In this document: positions 1 to 13,028 of the stretch, one piece after another
How the letters are laid out: every line of letters begins with the position of its first letter
How positions within the stretch are numbered: the stretch's first letter is position 1
NCBI GenBank assembly: GCA_963576565.1
Contig: OY755044.1
Coordinates: forward strand, 44,997,235-45,061,234
DNA length: 64,000 nt
Direction: 5' to 3'
Source of the DNA: Aspidapion aeneum
Lineage: Eukaryota; Arthropoda; Insecta; Coleoptera; Brentidae
The notes under the pieces: generated by a model
Database searches by the model: none
The model's input: the letters and a program-made list of their open reading frames with translations, nothing else
Told to the model about the DNA's origin: nothing
Made by a program: the position numbers and the translations under genes

Positions 1-3000
1 TTTTGAAAATGTATTCAATTTTACATGGGAACGTAGTAACTATTTAACGTGTAAATTTCAATTATCAAGCTATTACGTTTATATTAGAAAGAATTATGAT
101 AAGAAACCATTAATTAAATTTGCTTTACTCAACAATGTGCATAGTAAAAATAAAGCAACCTGTATTTGATTAAAATAATTTATATATAATTAAAAAATAA
201 ATGAATCCATGACGGATCTGATACCTTTCTAACCCATTCACTCCAAGTGAACTCCATGCTACCTATATGAACATTAAAAAAAGTTTTTTGTACATATCTC
301 TGAAACGAAAGCTCCTACCAAGTTTTTGGTAATAAAACAATTTTTTTTTTAAAATGTGCGCTACAATATTCCGAAAACTGCATTTGTTAAACTTTTTAAC
401 TATCAAAAAACTGTCATTGCCATTGATGAATTTCGACCAAAATCTAATCAGCTCGTTACAGTGTCGAATACTATTTTACCTAAAAATTTCATGAAAATCG
501 GTTTGGTTTAGGAGCTATCGTGTTACAGACACACACAGAGACAGACATCACGACGATACTGTTAGGGTAGGTCAAAATAGACCAAAATAACACATTTTCG
601 GCGTTATCTTTAAAAAACAATTTCGTCGAAAACAATACCTTCTCTAGCCATTGCTGGGCGGACTAGGAAAGTAAAAATATAGAAAAAATATATGTTTGAG
701 TCTGAAAAATGTAAACGAGTAGGTAGCTCAGAGAATTTTCGTAAGATCATCGCTTAGTTTGGTTTAAACGAGGTCTAGACCCTATGTATAAGTTGTTAGG
801 TGTGTCAACCTAATTTAATAACAAAATTCTAACCAAAAAAGGAAAATCAAGGTTATATTTCATTCAGGGATTTTGTTATTTCTAATAATGAAGCTATATT
901 TAGCAGACAAGCCGTGTATATTGTCTTTAAAAAAATCATAATTAAAATTCCAAGATTTTCTATCCAAATAAATGGCAGAAAAAATATTTGAAAGTGTTAT
1001 TTATAATATTAAAATTTAAAAATAAAATACCCCCATAAATACTACTTCAAATACTTGCGACCTGTTTTTAGTGGTAACAAATAACATTGTAATTAATTTT
1101 ATGAATAACAAACAAAACCCTGTACTGTTTTAGATTTGCCGCAAAACCACAAAATAATTATTTTACAAGCCCTTGTGATTAAAATAAATAATATATTATT
1201 ATCTTTTAGCACTAAAAATACGTATTTTGTTTTTCTGAATAATAAGCAGGTTACCTAATTTAAAATAAAAATTTAATTTGATATTAAAAATTTGTAAAAA
1301 ACAAAACCCAGATACCTTAAAGGATCTGTAACTGAGGTATTTTTTATGCCGTCATGCACATTGTTTTAGTATTGTATCTTTTCCCCTATATGACGCAAGT
1401 TGGTATGTTTTAGGAATTGTTCAATGTCCATTATTAATTACAAATGTCAATAAATTTTTTAGTAATTGTTTATTAATATCGCAGGTAGTCATGAACTCAT
1501 AAAGGTAAACTTCCGAAGGTTGTTTTTTTCACCAACATGTAATAAAAAATTTGCAGTTGATATACATTCTTTAATCATTTATCTACATATAACTAGTTAC
1601 TTTATATATTTCAGACAAAACCCCAGATAAAGCTAAACTGGAAAGTTAGCTATGACACCCTACTCTAACTTTTAGATTACTCGTAGAAAAATATAAAAAG
1701 TAAACTAATGAAAATTGTGTGTGTTTCTGTATATTTGTGTTTTTTTTTAATAATAAATAATACAACTACAACTGTTAAACTTAACAACAACTTACACTGG
1801 TAGTTTCTGAGATATTTCCTAAAACTGGTATTTTTTATATAGAATAACCTTCTTTTTGATAACTTCCCTTAAAATGTTTGTATTAATATTTTAATTTTAA
1901 GAAGTCTACAACAAAATAGCAAACCATACTTTTTTACTAATAAAAATATTGATACAAACAAACCAAAAAAAGCCCCGAGTAACTTACAATTCTCTGGAAA
2001 TGTAGGTCTTTTTCTTATTTCATCCAAAAATACCCCCTAGCTCATGAAACTGAGATAGTTTGCCGCTGGGACAGCTTTAATTAATTATGTTTTTTAAGAA
2101 ATTAAAAATATAATACCCTACTGGTCGAATATCTGAGAAATACAAATTTATCATAAAAACCTTCAAACAATAATTTGGATCTAAGAAAAAGGTAAGCGAA
2201 GTCCGATAAAAATATTTATAACCTTTTTTGTTTTTGAACAGAAGTACTTTTACTCTATTTTTACTTAAAAACAAAACGTAGTAGGTCGAAATCTAGTGGG
2301 GTAATAATAGTCGTCGAAAAATTATTTGCAATATAATTGTTTTTCTAGGGGGGGGGGGGGTAATTATATTGTTTTACCATAAAACTATTATCAAAAAGCG
2401 CATAATTTTTTTCTAGGGGGGTAATTACTACGTTACCCGTTCTTCCTAAAATCCGCTATTGGGTATAGGCAGCAATATTTATTTTTTTAATAATAATATG
2501 TTTTATTTACTTAAATCATAAGTTAGCAATGATTTAATAAAATACCTTGTATAGGGAATTAATATTTATTTTTACTTAATAACAAAAAAAATAGGTTTAG
2601 GTAACTAAGTTTATTTTTTGAATATTAAAATGTTTTCTTTACTTAAATTATAAGTAAGTATTATTATAAATTTTTTTAAATAAAAAAAAGCAATGGGTTT
2701 AGGTAATAAAGTTTATTTCTTTTAAATAATATGTTTCCTTTATTAAAATCATAAGTTAGCAATGAGGCAAATTTAAAGAAACACCCTGTATAAAGAAATA
2801 ATTTTGATTTTATCTAATAGCAATACATAATAGGAACAATGTTTATTTTTTAATAATACCCAATATGTTTTCTTCATTTAAATAATAAGTTATCCATGGT
2901 GCAGACCTAATGAAACAACCTGTATATAAAGATGTACAATATTTCTAAAAAATACTGAATATAAAATAATAAAGCTGTTTCTAACCTATAAACGACATGA

Positions 3001-3693
3001 AAATATATTTGTGTCATCGTTTTAATTAAATTCCCCTAGATTATCAAAAGGACAAAATGTGCGCCGCCGTGATTTTAGTTTGCATTAATATTTTTTACTT
3101 AAAATATAATTTTTCAAATTTTTTTCTTTGAAAATGGTTGATTCTGGACAGGGTTAGGATATGTTTGCTATCAATTGACCAAGGTTTAGGTTAACACAGG
3201 TGTCGATCTCCTAAAAGATGGAGATGGAAGTTCAAAAATACGTTATATTATGACCCCTAAAAAACTATAAAATTTGCTATAATTCTAGCTAGTAGTAAAA
3301 TCGTTTTTATTGTTTCAGATTACATATCGAACTGAAAGAACGGCAAGGAATCATCGCACCAAGTGATATGAATCATATTTATAGAAATCAGATTCTATAA
3401 ATAAAAGGTAAAATCACCATTTCCGGATTTTAAAACACAAACCAGGATCTTGCATAACTAACTTTAAATAGAGAAAGATCAGAAAATACTATTGAAAGAA
3501 GAAGTACTGTTGTGGTCATAGGTGATTTTGTGTTTGAAAATTGTATTAACAATACAAGTAAAAGCAGTAAATTTACGGTGAAAAAAGTTAAAATTTCCAC
3601 TGACTAGGTAATTTTATCTAAGATAAGGGATTCACCATTACGAGTTAGATTTTCTTGATTTGTGAATTAAAAAAGATAAAAACCTTCGCCGAG
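1..3693. other. AT-rich upstream region of drm, no gene seen
   Basis: No convincing coding region. A stretch at about 484-660 carries the phrase 'atttcatgaaaatcggt' followed by 'gttacagaca' and CA-rich DNA. The same phrase type recurs at 56400-56530, so it is probably part of an interspersed repeat. A G-run lies at 2348-2360. A consensus-like 3' splice site (pyrimidine tract then TTTCAG) ends at 3318 and could open a 5'-UTR exon of drm, but no matching donor or promoter was identified. Confidence 0.4.
2484..2935. repeat. Degenerate minisatellite-like repeat
   Basis: Three to four loose copies of a block of roughly 130-150 bp. Shared words are 'cttaaatcataagttagc', 'ggtttaggtaa' and 'accctgtataaag'/'acctgtatataaag'. 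The units have drifted and carry indels, so the unit length is approximate. Confidence 0.4.
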
Positions 3694-3914
3694 ATGTTCG
3701 CGATAATGCAGATTGACAACGACGTCGGACGTGATCAGTTCAGACGTAAGATGCGTGCCAAGTGTGAGTTCGTGTGCAAATATTGCCAAAGGAGGTTCAC
3801 CAAGCCATACAACCTCATGATCCATGAGAGGACGCACAAGAGTCCCGAGCTGACCTTCAGTTGCGAAGTTTGCGGGAAGAGCTTCAAGAGGCAAGATAAC
3901 CTCAAACAACACAG
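3694..3914 (+). CDS. drm: drumstick (Drm), coding exon 1: odd-skipped-family zinc-finger protein
   Basis: Drm is a small nuclear regulator. In Drosophila it relieves inhibition of Bowl by Lines during patterning of the hindgut, leg joints and epidermis. The ATG at 3694 is chosen because translation from it starts [10 protein letters not shown] and matches the short Drm N-terminus; the frame is open upstream but has no better start. Residues 24-48 form a C2H2 finger (C28, C31, H44, H48) with the odd-family core [14 protein letters not shown]. Residues 57-78 form a second finger (C57, C60, H73), completed by C78 from exon 2. The exon ends at CACAG with donor GTAAGA, splitting codon 74 after two bases. 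With exon 2 the protein is 81 aa, the length known for Drosophila Drm. GC content rises sharply over this exon compared with its surroundings. Other odd-family members (odd, sob, bowl) are longer and carry more fingers, so drm is the best fit. Confidence 0.93.
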
Positions 3915-5796
3915 GTAAGATTTTTGAATGCTACCAACTTAGTTAGTTTTTTTGGATGTTAGCGAATTAAGAAGATTCGAATTTGGGTTTAGAGTATCAA
4001 AATTGTTTACCAATAATAAGTATAATTAATCTGCAATAAGTTTTAAAAGTTGACTTATCGATTCTCATTCAGGTCGAAATGAAAAAGCTTTAACGAGTTT
4101 AATAAAACCATTTCTCCAACAATGTCAAATGTGTCAGTTTTGAAATAATAAAAACAATTTTCCGCTTGAAATAAAAATTTTTTTGGCCAATTTTTCTGTT
4201 TACCCATTTTAAAATGTATGTTAAATATTTTATTAATACATTGTATTATAGAGTGCAGACGTAAAAATCCCCCCACCCTGATAACTTTTATACGAAGTAG
4301 ATATCCGTTTTAGAGAAAAAGCATATCTAATAGTAACAATTTTAATACTTTTTAAAGTAATCCTAAAAAACCGTTTTGTAAGCCTAAGACCATAAAGTAA
4401 CTAACAAAATTTAAATTAATAAACGCGACAAGTTTAAATGTTTTAAAATCGATTCAACACTTACCAAGTTATTCGAGTGTTTTCGGTTATAGTCCTCTTA
4501 CCTTTCAGCAGCTTGGCACTCTTATCTTCTATTTTAAGCATGCGCAGTTACCTGGTTCGAACGTTATGCTTTACTAAACTATAGTGTTTGACATTACTTG
4601 TGTTCCAATAATGCAGGCTACTAGTTCCTTTATTCAGAGACAGTGTTGTCGCGCATATCACGTTATGTCAAAATGTAATGTAAATTTAAAATATTTTTGA
4701 TACCAACTATTTCAGGATGCTACCAAAGTGCAGATTTAATTTTAGGCTAGTTATTGAAAATAATTTGTTTATAAAAACCGGTAGGTATTTGTTGTTTGGC
4801 AACAGTGTTCACCAACTAACTAAAAATCATCAATGTTCCATATAGTGCGTAAATAAAAATAAAAAGTACACAGTAAACACAGATCTATCTAATCCTATAT
4901 TTTCCTGGCAGTTTTTTACTGGTATTGCTCTTTCAGTTTTTCCCTATTGGTTTTCGAAACTTTTTAATGAATTTTGCGTACAGAACATAGAACAGGCTAA
5001 GGATAAAAAAATGTGTCTGCAAAAGGTCAAAATTGGGCTTCTACATATCACGTGATCTGTCATTTAATGTCGCATTTATAAGGGATACAGTTACAGGGCG
5101 TGCAAAAGGTCCCTAATGATAACATTGTTGCTACATTGCTATTTGATGTACAATTTTATTACCATAATGTTGCTTTAAAACTACAAAATTAAGTGATACC
5201 TTGTGTAAAAGGTCTCTATCTTCACTATCTATCAAGTTATGAGTATTTTATTTTGGAGGAGAGTCTGCGTAACTGTGTCTTAATATTCTTGAATAAACAT
5301 TAGGGTTACTAAAAAAACCTGAAAATCTTTCAAAATTGCCATCAATAAATATACGTATTATTTTAACTTAATTTGCTCCAAACTAAATGAATTAGCGCTT
5401 ACTATAAGAGAAAAAACTCACAAATCGGTAGGTCTAAAACTAATTTTGAAAAATTAAAAATTTTATATTGGTAATTAAAGTATATTTTAAACAATGTATT
5501 ACTCTGCCCCATTTATTGGTGCCCTCAAAGCCTTTTTGCAACATTACAGTAGTAAAAATGCATCAAAAGGTAGCAACAATGTTTTTAATTAACTTAATAA
5601 TCATAGTTTTTACTTCACCTCAATATCTCAAACTGCTCAAAGTAAAAGAAGTTGCGCGGACTACAATCGAAAAAACCCATAACTTCGTAAGTTTTGAATT
5701 GATTTTAAAAAAGATAAAATTTTTGATTGAAGAATTAAAGAAGCTTTCAAACAAGGCATTATCCGACAACCTTCTAAAATAAGAATTTAAAGTTAT

Positions 5797-6269
5797 TGTT
5801 ATGCCCGCAGTAAGAAAAACGATAAATGCAATGGACTGTATATATTTTAATTAATGAAAGCGCGAACAAACATAAATATATTGATATGAAATTACGAAAT
5901 AATTAAAAGGTCCATAGGTTAATTGTGGGTACCACACAACGGAAATCAGAGACAAAGCACTCACCAGTTTGCAGCCAATTTCTCCACTTCCAAGGGGCCC
6001 CTATCTGGATCTAATGATGTCACCACGTAGCTGAAGGGCTGAAGTTTCTAGTTCTATGCCTCAGTACACCAAAATCGAGCACTTTCAAGTGTAGAAATTT
6101 GAAATAGTTGAAGAAAGTAAATTAACACGCCATCTCTCGAGGCGGTCGAAAAAGGATCTCACTGATTCTTGGTGCGCATGTCCAAAATGCGCGAAAATGC
6201 ACTCTGTCCGTCATTCAATTGTGTGGTTTTAAAATTTACAAACACCGCGAAATTTAGCGGGAGCTAACA
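5797..6269 (-). repeat. LTR of BEL/Pao element 1 (3' LTR by element orientation)
   Basis: 473 bp, TG...CA ends. By eye it differs from the partner LTR by about five substitutions and one ~26-bp indel after 'gcgcgaacaa'. A purine-rich stretch (on the minus strand, TTGGAGGGCAG) abuts its inner edge and is the likely polypurine tract. Confidence 0.93.
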
Positions 6270-6507
6270 CAACTGCCCTCCAAAACCCACAATTTTAGAA
6301 TCTCAACCGGACAGATATAGATATAAGAAAAATGATCGACCGATAAATATAAATGAATGAAAACAGATAAGTATCGTAAGTTTATTTAGAGATAACGAAA
6401 ACCCGAAAAAGTCAAAACAAACAAACAAAATTTAAAATAATAATAATAATAAAGAATTACCTATTGTAATAATTGACTTCAATAGGTAGAAAAAATTAAA
6501 ATTACTT

Positions 6508-6738
6508 TTAATTCGACAAGAGGCACAGTTTTACAACTGGCCGCTTGTAAACACCGGTAACCGTTTGTACCGTCGCAACACGCACCTGACCGTCTCCGCC
6601 GGGATGCAGTTCGATGACCCGACCGACCGGCCATTTCAAAGGTGATTGGCGGTGATCTCTTGTTATGATAACCAAATCATTTAATTTGATATTTGGGGAC
6701 GAATCAGCCCACTTGTGTCGCTGTTGTAGCGTATGCAA
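6508..6738 (-). pseudogene. BEL/Pao element 1 integrase C-terminal domain
   Basis: 76-aa frame HTLQQRHKWADSSPNIKLND...KWPVGRVIELHPGGDGQVRV. This is the usual BEL/Pao integrase tail. It overlaps the end of the preceding frame by about 30 bp in another phase, showing one more frameshift. Confidence 0.85.
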
Positions 6739-8926
6739 ATACTCTATAGAATACCGTTTTTTGGATTAGTTGCCATCTCGAGAGCCGATTTAGGGGAACC
6801 TCGGACAAATCTGACTCCGGAATTTCTGAATTAAGGGGTTCAAGGGTCAAAAAATGCCAAGGGCTAAGAGGTTGAAGATCGTGTGGGTCTGAAGAGGCAG
6901 GAGATAAAGGGCGACTATTAAGTACGGCTTCTATGCGACATGTAAGGGTGGACATTTCCATGATGGACAACTTCTGGTCGCCGACTACTCGAACAAAGTG
7001 AGTTTTAAAACTTTTGACGCCAGCTTCTGCCAGGCCATTGAAATGTGGACTGAGAGGAGGTCCCAGATGCCAACGAATAGAAAGTCTGGTGGCCGCACTT
7101 CTTGAGTAATCAAGTAATTGGTTACGAACCCCTATAAAATTACTGCCTTGATCTGACCAGCATTGCGTCACGCTTCCACGTCTGGAAATGAATCGATGGA
7201 ATGCACCTACGAAACCTGCGGTGGGCAGTTTCATGGTTAATTCCAAATGCACGCAATGTGTGGCCGTACAGACAAACACACAGACATACGATTTGAAAGC
7301 TTTACAACCACGGTAACGATGAGGAATCACAAAGAAAGGTCCACAAAAGTCGATAGCTACACTCGAAAAAGGTTTAAGTTGATTGATTCGATGAGCGGGA
7401 AGTGAACTCATTATGGGCGGTCTATAGGGTTTAGGGTTGATTCTAAAACATTGCAAACTCTTGGATATGGTTCTTTGAATTGCCCGTCTGGCAGATAATA
7501 TCCAAAATTGCTGTAGAAGCAGATTATGTAATGTTTTAAACCCAGGATGAAGGTATTGTCGATGAGTGGACTCGATAAGAAGAGTAGTTAAACGATGGTT
7601 ACTCGAAAGTAAGACGGGGTGTTTTGCAGAATAAGACAAAAGGTCAGATTTTTGTAATCTGCCACCGACTCTAATGATATTATTTTTATCAAGAAAAGGT
7701 GAAAGTTTTCGGAAAGGTTTCGGTATTGGTTTATCCTTAGATAACGCGGAAAAAAGCTCAGAAAAACAAGAACCTTGAACGCGTTTGATAAGAAGGTATA
7801 ACGCACTTTGCATCTCACCGGTGGTAGGAAAAACAATATTTTCAAAAATAACTTTTTGGTCCGGCGGCTTAGTGGGCTTTTGATAGGAATGGTTTTGAAA
7901 AAGGTTAACTATTCGAAGGACATACCAAATGATACGTTGAATTTTTGATATAGATGAATATTTGATAAGAAGCTGATCTAAGAAGTTAACGTCAATTATC
8001 GCATTGCAACAGACCTTAGGCTTTTCCTCCAGATTAATATCTCCGAAATCAATCGGCATTTTTGATTTATGAAAATCGGGCCATTCGTTTTCGGGAGACC
8101 ACAAAAACGACGGTGCGTTCCACCACATATCATGTGACATGAGCTGTGAAGGGGTGGCCCCTCGTGACGCAATATCGGCTGCATTTAAAGCAGAAGGAAT
8201 GTAGTGCCACGAGTTTGAGGGAATGATTTCTTGGATTCTACTGACTCGATTTCCAACAAAGGTTTGCCAGCGATTAGGAGGGGATGAAAGCCAATGCAAT
8301 ACGACTTGCGAATCGCAGAAAGTAACGATATTTGTAAAAGTTATTTTTCCTTCATAGCTAGATAAAACGAAGCCAATTAATTCGCTTAAAAGAAATGCGC
8401 CTAGGAGTTCTAGCCTAGCCAAAGTTTGTGACTTTATAGGCGCGACCCTAGATTTTGCAGATATGAGAGAAACAGATATATTGTTTTCCTCTTCTACACG
8501 AAAATATACGACGCCTGCGTAACCTCGAATTGAAGCGTCACAGAAGCCGATGATTTGACAGGTATTGGTTTTAGACAGTTTGATTTGTCGGGGTAATTGA
8601 AAATTGGAAAGAAGCGGGAATTCAGAATGAAGTTTGTTCCAAGAGTCGATGATAGAAGAATCTGGTTCTGCGTCCCAGCCTATTTTCGATAACAACTGTT
8701 GCAAAATAAATTTTGCTTGTAGCAACAAGGGACAAAGAAAACCTAAGGGATCGAAGATTGTTCCTATGATAGATAAAATAGAAGGTTTGGTTGGGGGTTT
8801 GTCCTTCATTCGGCATTGATAAGAAAAAATGTCGTTTTTTGGGTGCCATTGCAGTTCTAAAACTTTGATAAAGTGGGGTTCCTCCTTGTCGAAAGAGAGA
8901 GGCATTTGACAATCGGACTTGCCCAT
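6704..8926 (-). pseudogene. BEL/Pao element 1 RT connection, RNase H and integrase
   Basis: 740-aa frame. Early residues give the RT-thumb/connection signature 'SIIGTIFDPLGFLCPLLLQAK' and RNase H-like 'IIGFCDASIRGYAGVVYF', 'LARLELLGAFLLSEL' and 'TFCDSQVVLHWLSS'. The integrase zinc-binding region lies near 'HRQYLHPGFKTLHNLLLQQF'. The integrase core keeps all three acidic residues: VAIDFCGPF, SDQGSNFIG and the glutamate in GLAEAGVKSFK. The last ~15 residues are out of frame. Confidence 0.9.
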
Positions 8927-9162
8927 TTTTTAAGTTCAAATCCTCCCGACTTCAACAAATCATTGAGGTCTGTTTGAAGGGAGAGAGCTTCAGAAAGCGA
9001 AGGGCTAGTTCCCAAGATATCGTCGATATAGATTGACGTTTTTAGAACAGTACTAGCCATAGGAAAAAGTTCCTTTTCTCTCTCTAAGGTGAGCATGTCA
9101 TGCCAAAAGTGACAGTAGAAAGTTCCTACACTGAAAGTGGGTCCTGTGGAGAAAACCTCCAC
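8857..9162 (-). pseudogene. BEL/Pao element 1 reverse-transcriptase catalytic segment
   Basis: Short frame carrying the RT active-site box SIYIDDILGTSPSLSEAL (YxDD) and the following LLKSGGFELKKWAS segment. The beginning of the frame is read out of phase. Frameshifts separate it from the flanking RT pieces, so no intact RT can be made. Confidence 0.8.
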
Positions 9163-9203
9163 AATATCCTTTGATAAGGACGGTGATAAGGATTGAAAAG
9201 GAC

Positions 9204-10109
9204 TTAACGGAACATCTGTTTGATATCAGCAATGTAGGCAATAGGATTAAGACGAAACGTAAGGAGTAAAGAAGCAATATCTTTTTGAAGTTTCGGTCCC
9301 GATAACAACGTGTCATTGAGACTAATATTTTTTGGGGTGACTGCCGAGCAATCCCAGACTACCCTTAATTTTGTACTTAAGCTTTCCGGCTTTAGTACGC
9401 AATGATGTGCTAAAAAACATGATACGTCGACTTTTGGTTGACTAGATAAAACTAGACTCATGTGATTAGAATCGATATAGTCTTGCATGAAACTTGAATA
9501 GGCAGTGTACAGATCAGGATTTTTGAGTAATCTATTTTCTAGAAGTAAAAATCTACGATAAGCTTGCGGATAAGTATTTCCTAGGTCAGGGTTTATTTTA
9601 TCTTTAAACGGAAGATCTACCATGAATCTATCGCTCGGTTGCCGTACTACACTCGCAGTAAAAATTGATTCTGCTTGTTTTTCTTCCTTTGATAAGATTT
9701 GTTTTTTAGGCAAATGTTCGATTTCCCAAAACCTAGGGAGAATGACCTCTAAAGGAGGTGAATGACTCGTTAAAAAACAACTGGTTCGGTCTTTTCCCAT
9801 GACGACCCAGCCAAAGATAGTTTTAAGGGCTGAAGGTTGCCCTATTTGTCCAAGAACCCTGCCCTTCTTGAATATCTGTGCGAATAGCTCGCAACCAATA
9901 ACTAGGTCCACAGGTCTAGATTTGAAATAAGATGGGTCGGCAAGTTTAAGGTTTTCCAAGTGTTTCCACTGATTATCGTTCAAAGTGAATGTAGGCATAT
10001 TGGAACATAATTGTGGAACGACAATTGCTTCGAAATTAAGTAAAGGAGTGACCTGTCCTTGTGTTTTAATGTGACATTGAACGAGCCCTTTGGAAGTAAA
10101 AGAAGACAT
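9204..10109 (-). pseudogene. BEL/Pao element 1 protease C-terminus to reverse-transcriptase start
   Basis: 301-aa frame containing the protease-like 'DLVIGCELFAQIF', the linker motif FWEIEHLP, and the RT beginning 'LRVVWDCSA...NDTLLSGPKLQKD' up to YIADIKQMFR, the first RT aspartate region. A stop follows directly after MFR. Upstream, the protease active-site segment LLDS is followed by a TGA at 10200-10202 where the family has glycine. Confidence 0.85.
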
Positions 10110-10219
10110 CTGATTTAATCCGAATATTTCAGTGGTGTAACTTCGCCTAGGAAGATTAAGACGCTAAATACACTTTTCACTGATGAATCCTGTCTGTGAT
10201 CAAGAATCAAGCAGTGCCC

Positions 10220-10798
10220 TTACAGGTTAAAATTTCCGCAACCGTCCATAACATCTATTATGGCGGTGCATAAAAGAAAAGTACCTGAAGGTCCTGAGGT
10301 ATTTAATGACACATGAACATTATTGACAGGTGGTGTGTGAATGACAGGACTAGTATCTTGGCTTCCAGACTCTTGATTAGTTTCTAAGATATGAGTTAAA
10401 GTGTGGTGCCTTTTACTATTGCAAGTCCGGCATGAATATTTTGATTTGCACGTATCTACCCCATGCAAGGGATGAAAACACGCTAGACATAATTTTTTCT
10501 GCTTGACGAAAGATAGGCGATCGGTAGGTGAGAGATCAAGAAATGTTTGACATTTCGAAAGCACGTGACCTTGATTACACCGGAAACATTTTATTCCCGT
10601 ACTTGAATTAGTTGAGGTGCCAGCCAATCCTATAAAAGGCGAATTGGATGATTTATAGGTAGGCTTTTGCCCAAACTGATTTTGCATAGAATTTGAATTT
10701 TGATAGGTAGGCTTTTGTCCAAACTGATTTTGCATAGAATTTGATTTTTGATAGGTAGGCACCTTTTTGGGTGCTGTTGATTGAGGAAGTGATTCCAA
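10220..10798 (-). pseudogene. BEL/Pao element 1 Gag, zinc-knuckle part
   Basis: 192-aa frame. It starts with tandem copies of a QKPTYQNSNSMQNQFG-type linker. It then carries the cysteine-rich region CFRCNQGHVLSKC, CLACFHPLHGVDTC and CRTCNSKRHHTLTH, the triple zinc-knuckle pattern of BEL/Pao Gag. It overlaps the upstream Gag frame in a different phase, and a stop closes it just before the protease active site. Confidence 0.85.
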
Positions 10799-11591
10799 AA
10801 CTTCTTTTTTCTAGAAATTGAAAAAGTGACTGAAAAGTGGGAATTTCGGTATTAGTATTGGCGTGACTCATTTCGAAATATGAACGCGTCGGAATATCCA
10901 ATTTTTCTAACAAAATGAAAAAAATAATAAAGTCCCAACTGTCGACGTCAAAGCTAAGTGATTTTAAAATTTCTAGGGATTCAGAAAAGGTGTCAATTAA
11001 ATTACGCAATTCTTTAGCTGACTCGTTTTTTAATGTGGAGTTCATAATTGTGCTTAAAGCATCACTTGCGAGGTCTCGCTTGTTTTGATATCTATTGACT
11101 AATTTGTCGTAAGGAATTTTATAATTTTGATCAGATAAGCTAATCCCTGATATCAATTTTAAAGGCTCATCCTCGAGATATGAAAATAAATATTGAAGTT
11201 TTCGAACGTTACTTAGACTTTGATTTTGATCTATAATGTTATTAAAAAGATCGAAAAAGCTTGGCCATAATTTTTTATCACCTCGAAATATGGGAATACC
11301 TAACTCTTTGAGTTTTGGAGTTTCGTTTTGTCGAACATATGATCCCGAAAAGGATGGGGCCTCAACCGGAAATATTTTAGAGTAAACCCCCTTACACGCA
11401 TAAAAATATTTACGAGCTTCTAAAAGGATCGCATCCTGCGTTTTAAACTCCTCGTCGTCCGAGTCGTCTATCAACATAATGACATCATTATGTTCCAACA
11501 TGCATTTATCGAAAGTTTCATCCAAGTCGGAATACCTCACTTGAAACTCGTTTCTCGCTTTTTCGTCCGTTTCCGCGGTCTGTGAAAACAC
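10653..11591 (-). pseudogene. BEL/Pao element 1 Gag, N-terminal part
   Basis: 312-aa open frame containing the Gag domain of BEL/Pao elements (pattern 'LGIPIFRGDKKLWPSFFDLF', then 'LQYLFSYLEDEPLKLI'). It parallels the Gag of element 2 in order and spacing. The last ~30 residues run out of frame through a duplicated ~72-bp coding repeat (the real frame reads GQKPTYQNSNSMQNQF more than once). A frameshift therefore separates this part from the zinc-knuckle part downstream. Confidence 0.85.
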
Positions 11592-12063
11592 ATAACACTC
11601 GGTGATCGCAGATTAAAAACCCTTGCGTTTTTGCACGGCTTTTTTGACAGACATGATTTTACCTTTGAAATGACGAAATTGTCGGTAAATATACAATTAA
11701 CGCTAAATTAATGCTTCTGAAATAGAAAAATGACGAATTGTCGAAAATATGCACTAATTTATAGCAATTGATGAACATTGTTTTAAATATCGAAATGATA
11801 TGGAACACACCTAACACACTGAACATGTGCTTGTTTGTTTTGATTGCTTCGATTTGTTTACTGAATGACCACGGTACGTTACCATAGCAGCGGACCGAAA
11901 AACAGGTGGGCTGCGCCGCTACCGAAGGTCGAGCGAAAATCTCTCTCGTTTCAATACGATTGGCAAAATTCAAGGCCTTGATCTCGGCGTGAAAAAATGG
12001 CCGACTTATTAATACCGTCGTATGGAGTAAAATTTAAATAATTCGGGTCGAAAGGAACACTTT

Positions 12064-12510
12064 TGTTATGCCCGCAGTAAGAAAAACGATAAATGCAATG
12101 GACTGTATATATTTTAATTAATGAAAGCGCGAACAATAAATAATTAAAAGGTCCATAGGTTAATTGTGGGTACCACACAACGGAAATCAGAGACAAAGCA
12201 CTCACCAGTTTGCAGCCAATTTCTCCACTACCAAGGGGCCCCTATCTGGATCTAATGATGTCACCACGTAGCTGAAGGGCTGAAGTTTCTAGTTCTATGC
12301 TTCAGTACACCAAAATCGAGCACTATCAAGTGTAGAAATTTGAAATAGTTGGAGAAAGTAAATTAACACGCCATTTCTCGAGGCGGTCGAAAAAGGATCT
12401 CACTGATTCTTGGTGCGCATGTCCAAAATGCGCGAAAATGCACTCTGTCCGTCATTCAATTGTGTGGTTTTAAAATTTACAAACACCGCGAAATTTAGCG
12501 GGAGCTAACA
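12064..12510 (-). repeat. LTR of BEL/Pao element 1 (5' LTR by element orientation)
   Basis: 447 bp, same ends as the partner. The substitution difference of about 1 % implies a fairly recent insertion. The sequence next to its inner edge has no perfect TGG-starting primer-binding site, so the tRNA primer is not assigned. Confidence 0.92.
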
Positions 12511-13028
12511 GTTATTGCTGATCTTTATATACCTTAAAAAGTAGTCCTTAAAAAGTAGTAAAAGTGTTACCAATAAACATGATTTTTATTTGAACTTGAT
12601 ATCTAATTCCGTTCAAAACTTATCGGGGGAGGGGGGACTTTACGTCCGCGCTGTATATGTTAAAAATATTATTTTTACATAATAATCAATTGACAGCTTT
12701 AAAACGAGCTGTTTAAAAGTCCATTTTTTAAATGCTCAAAGTAAAATTTGAAAGCACGATTTCTTTTGTCAGTTTTATAGTCTCCATTCGTCACAGACTA
12801 TTAAAAGGATTAAAAACAGTTCATATTTCGTCAATGCTGCCAAAGCAGCCCGAGCATTAAAATCTATAGACAACACAGTTCATTTTTTGGAATAAATTAA
12901 AGCCGTTTTCAATATTGGTAGACCTTAACTAATGCGTTTTAGTGGCAATTTGAATGAGTTTAAAAGATTTTAGGATTTTAAAAGCCTGTAAGAAACTAAA
13001 TAAAAAAATTTAAAGTATAATACTTGTA

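Larger units (their letters stand above)
5797..12510 (-). mobile_element. BEL/Pao LTR retrotransposon, complete but decayed (element 1)
   Basis: Two near-identical LTRs begin TGTTATGCCC and end GAGCTAACA on the + strand. They are flanked by a perfect 5-bp target duplication GTTAT (5792-5796 and 12511-12515). Between them, on the minus strand, lie Gag with BEL-type zinc knuckles, protease, reverse transcriptase, RNase H and integrase. The domain order RT-RNase H-integrase and the knuckle pattern are those of BEL/Pao. Coding is broken by several frameshifts and stops, so the copy is non-autonomous. It lies antisense within the drm intron. Confidence 0.95.

Noticed and set aside
5468..5782. 104-codon plus-strand frame
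   Set aside because: No domain, no start context, AT-rich intron DNA; likely chance.
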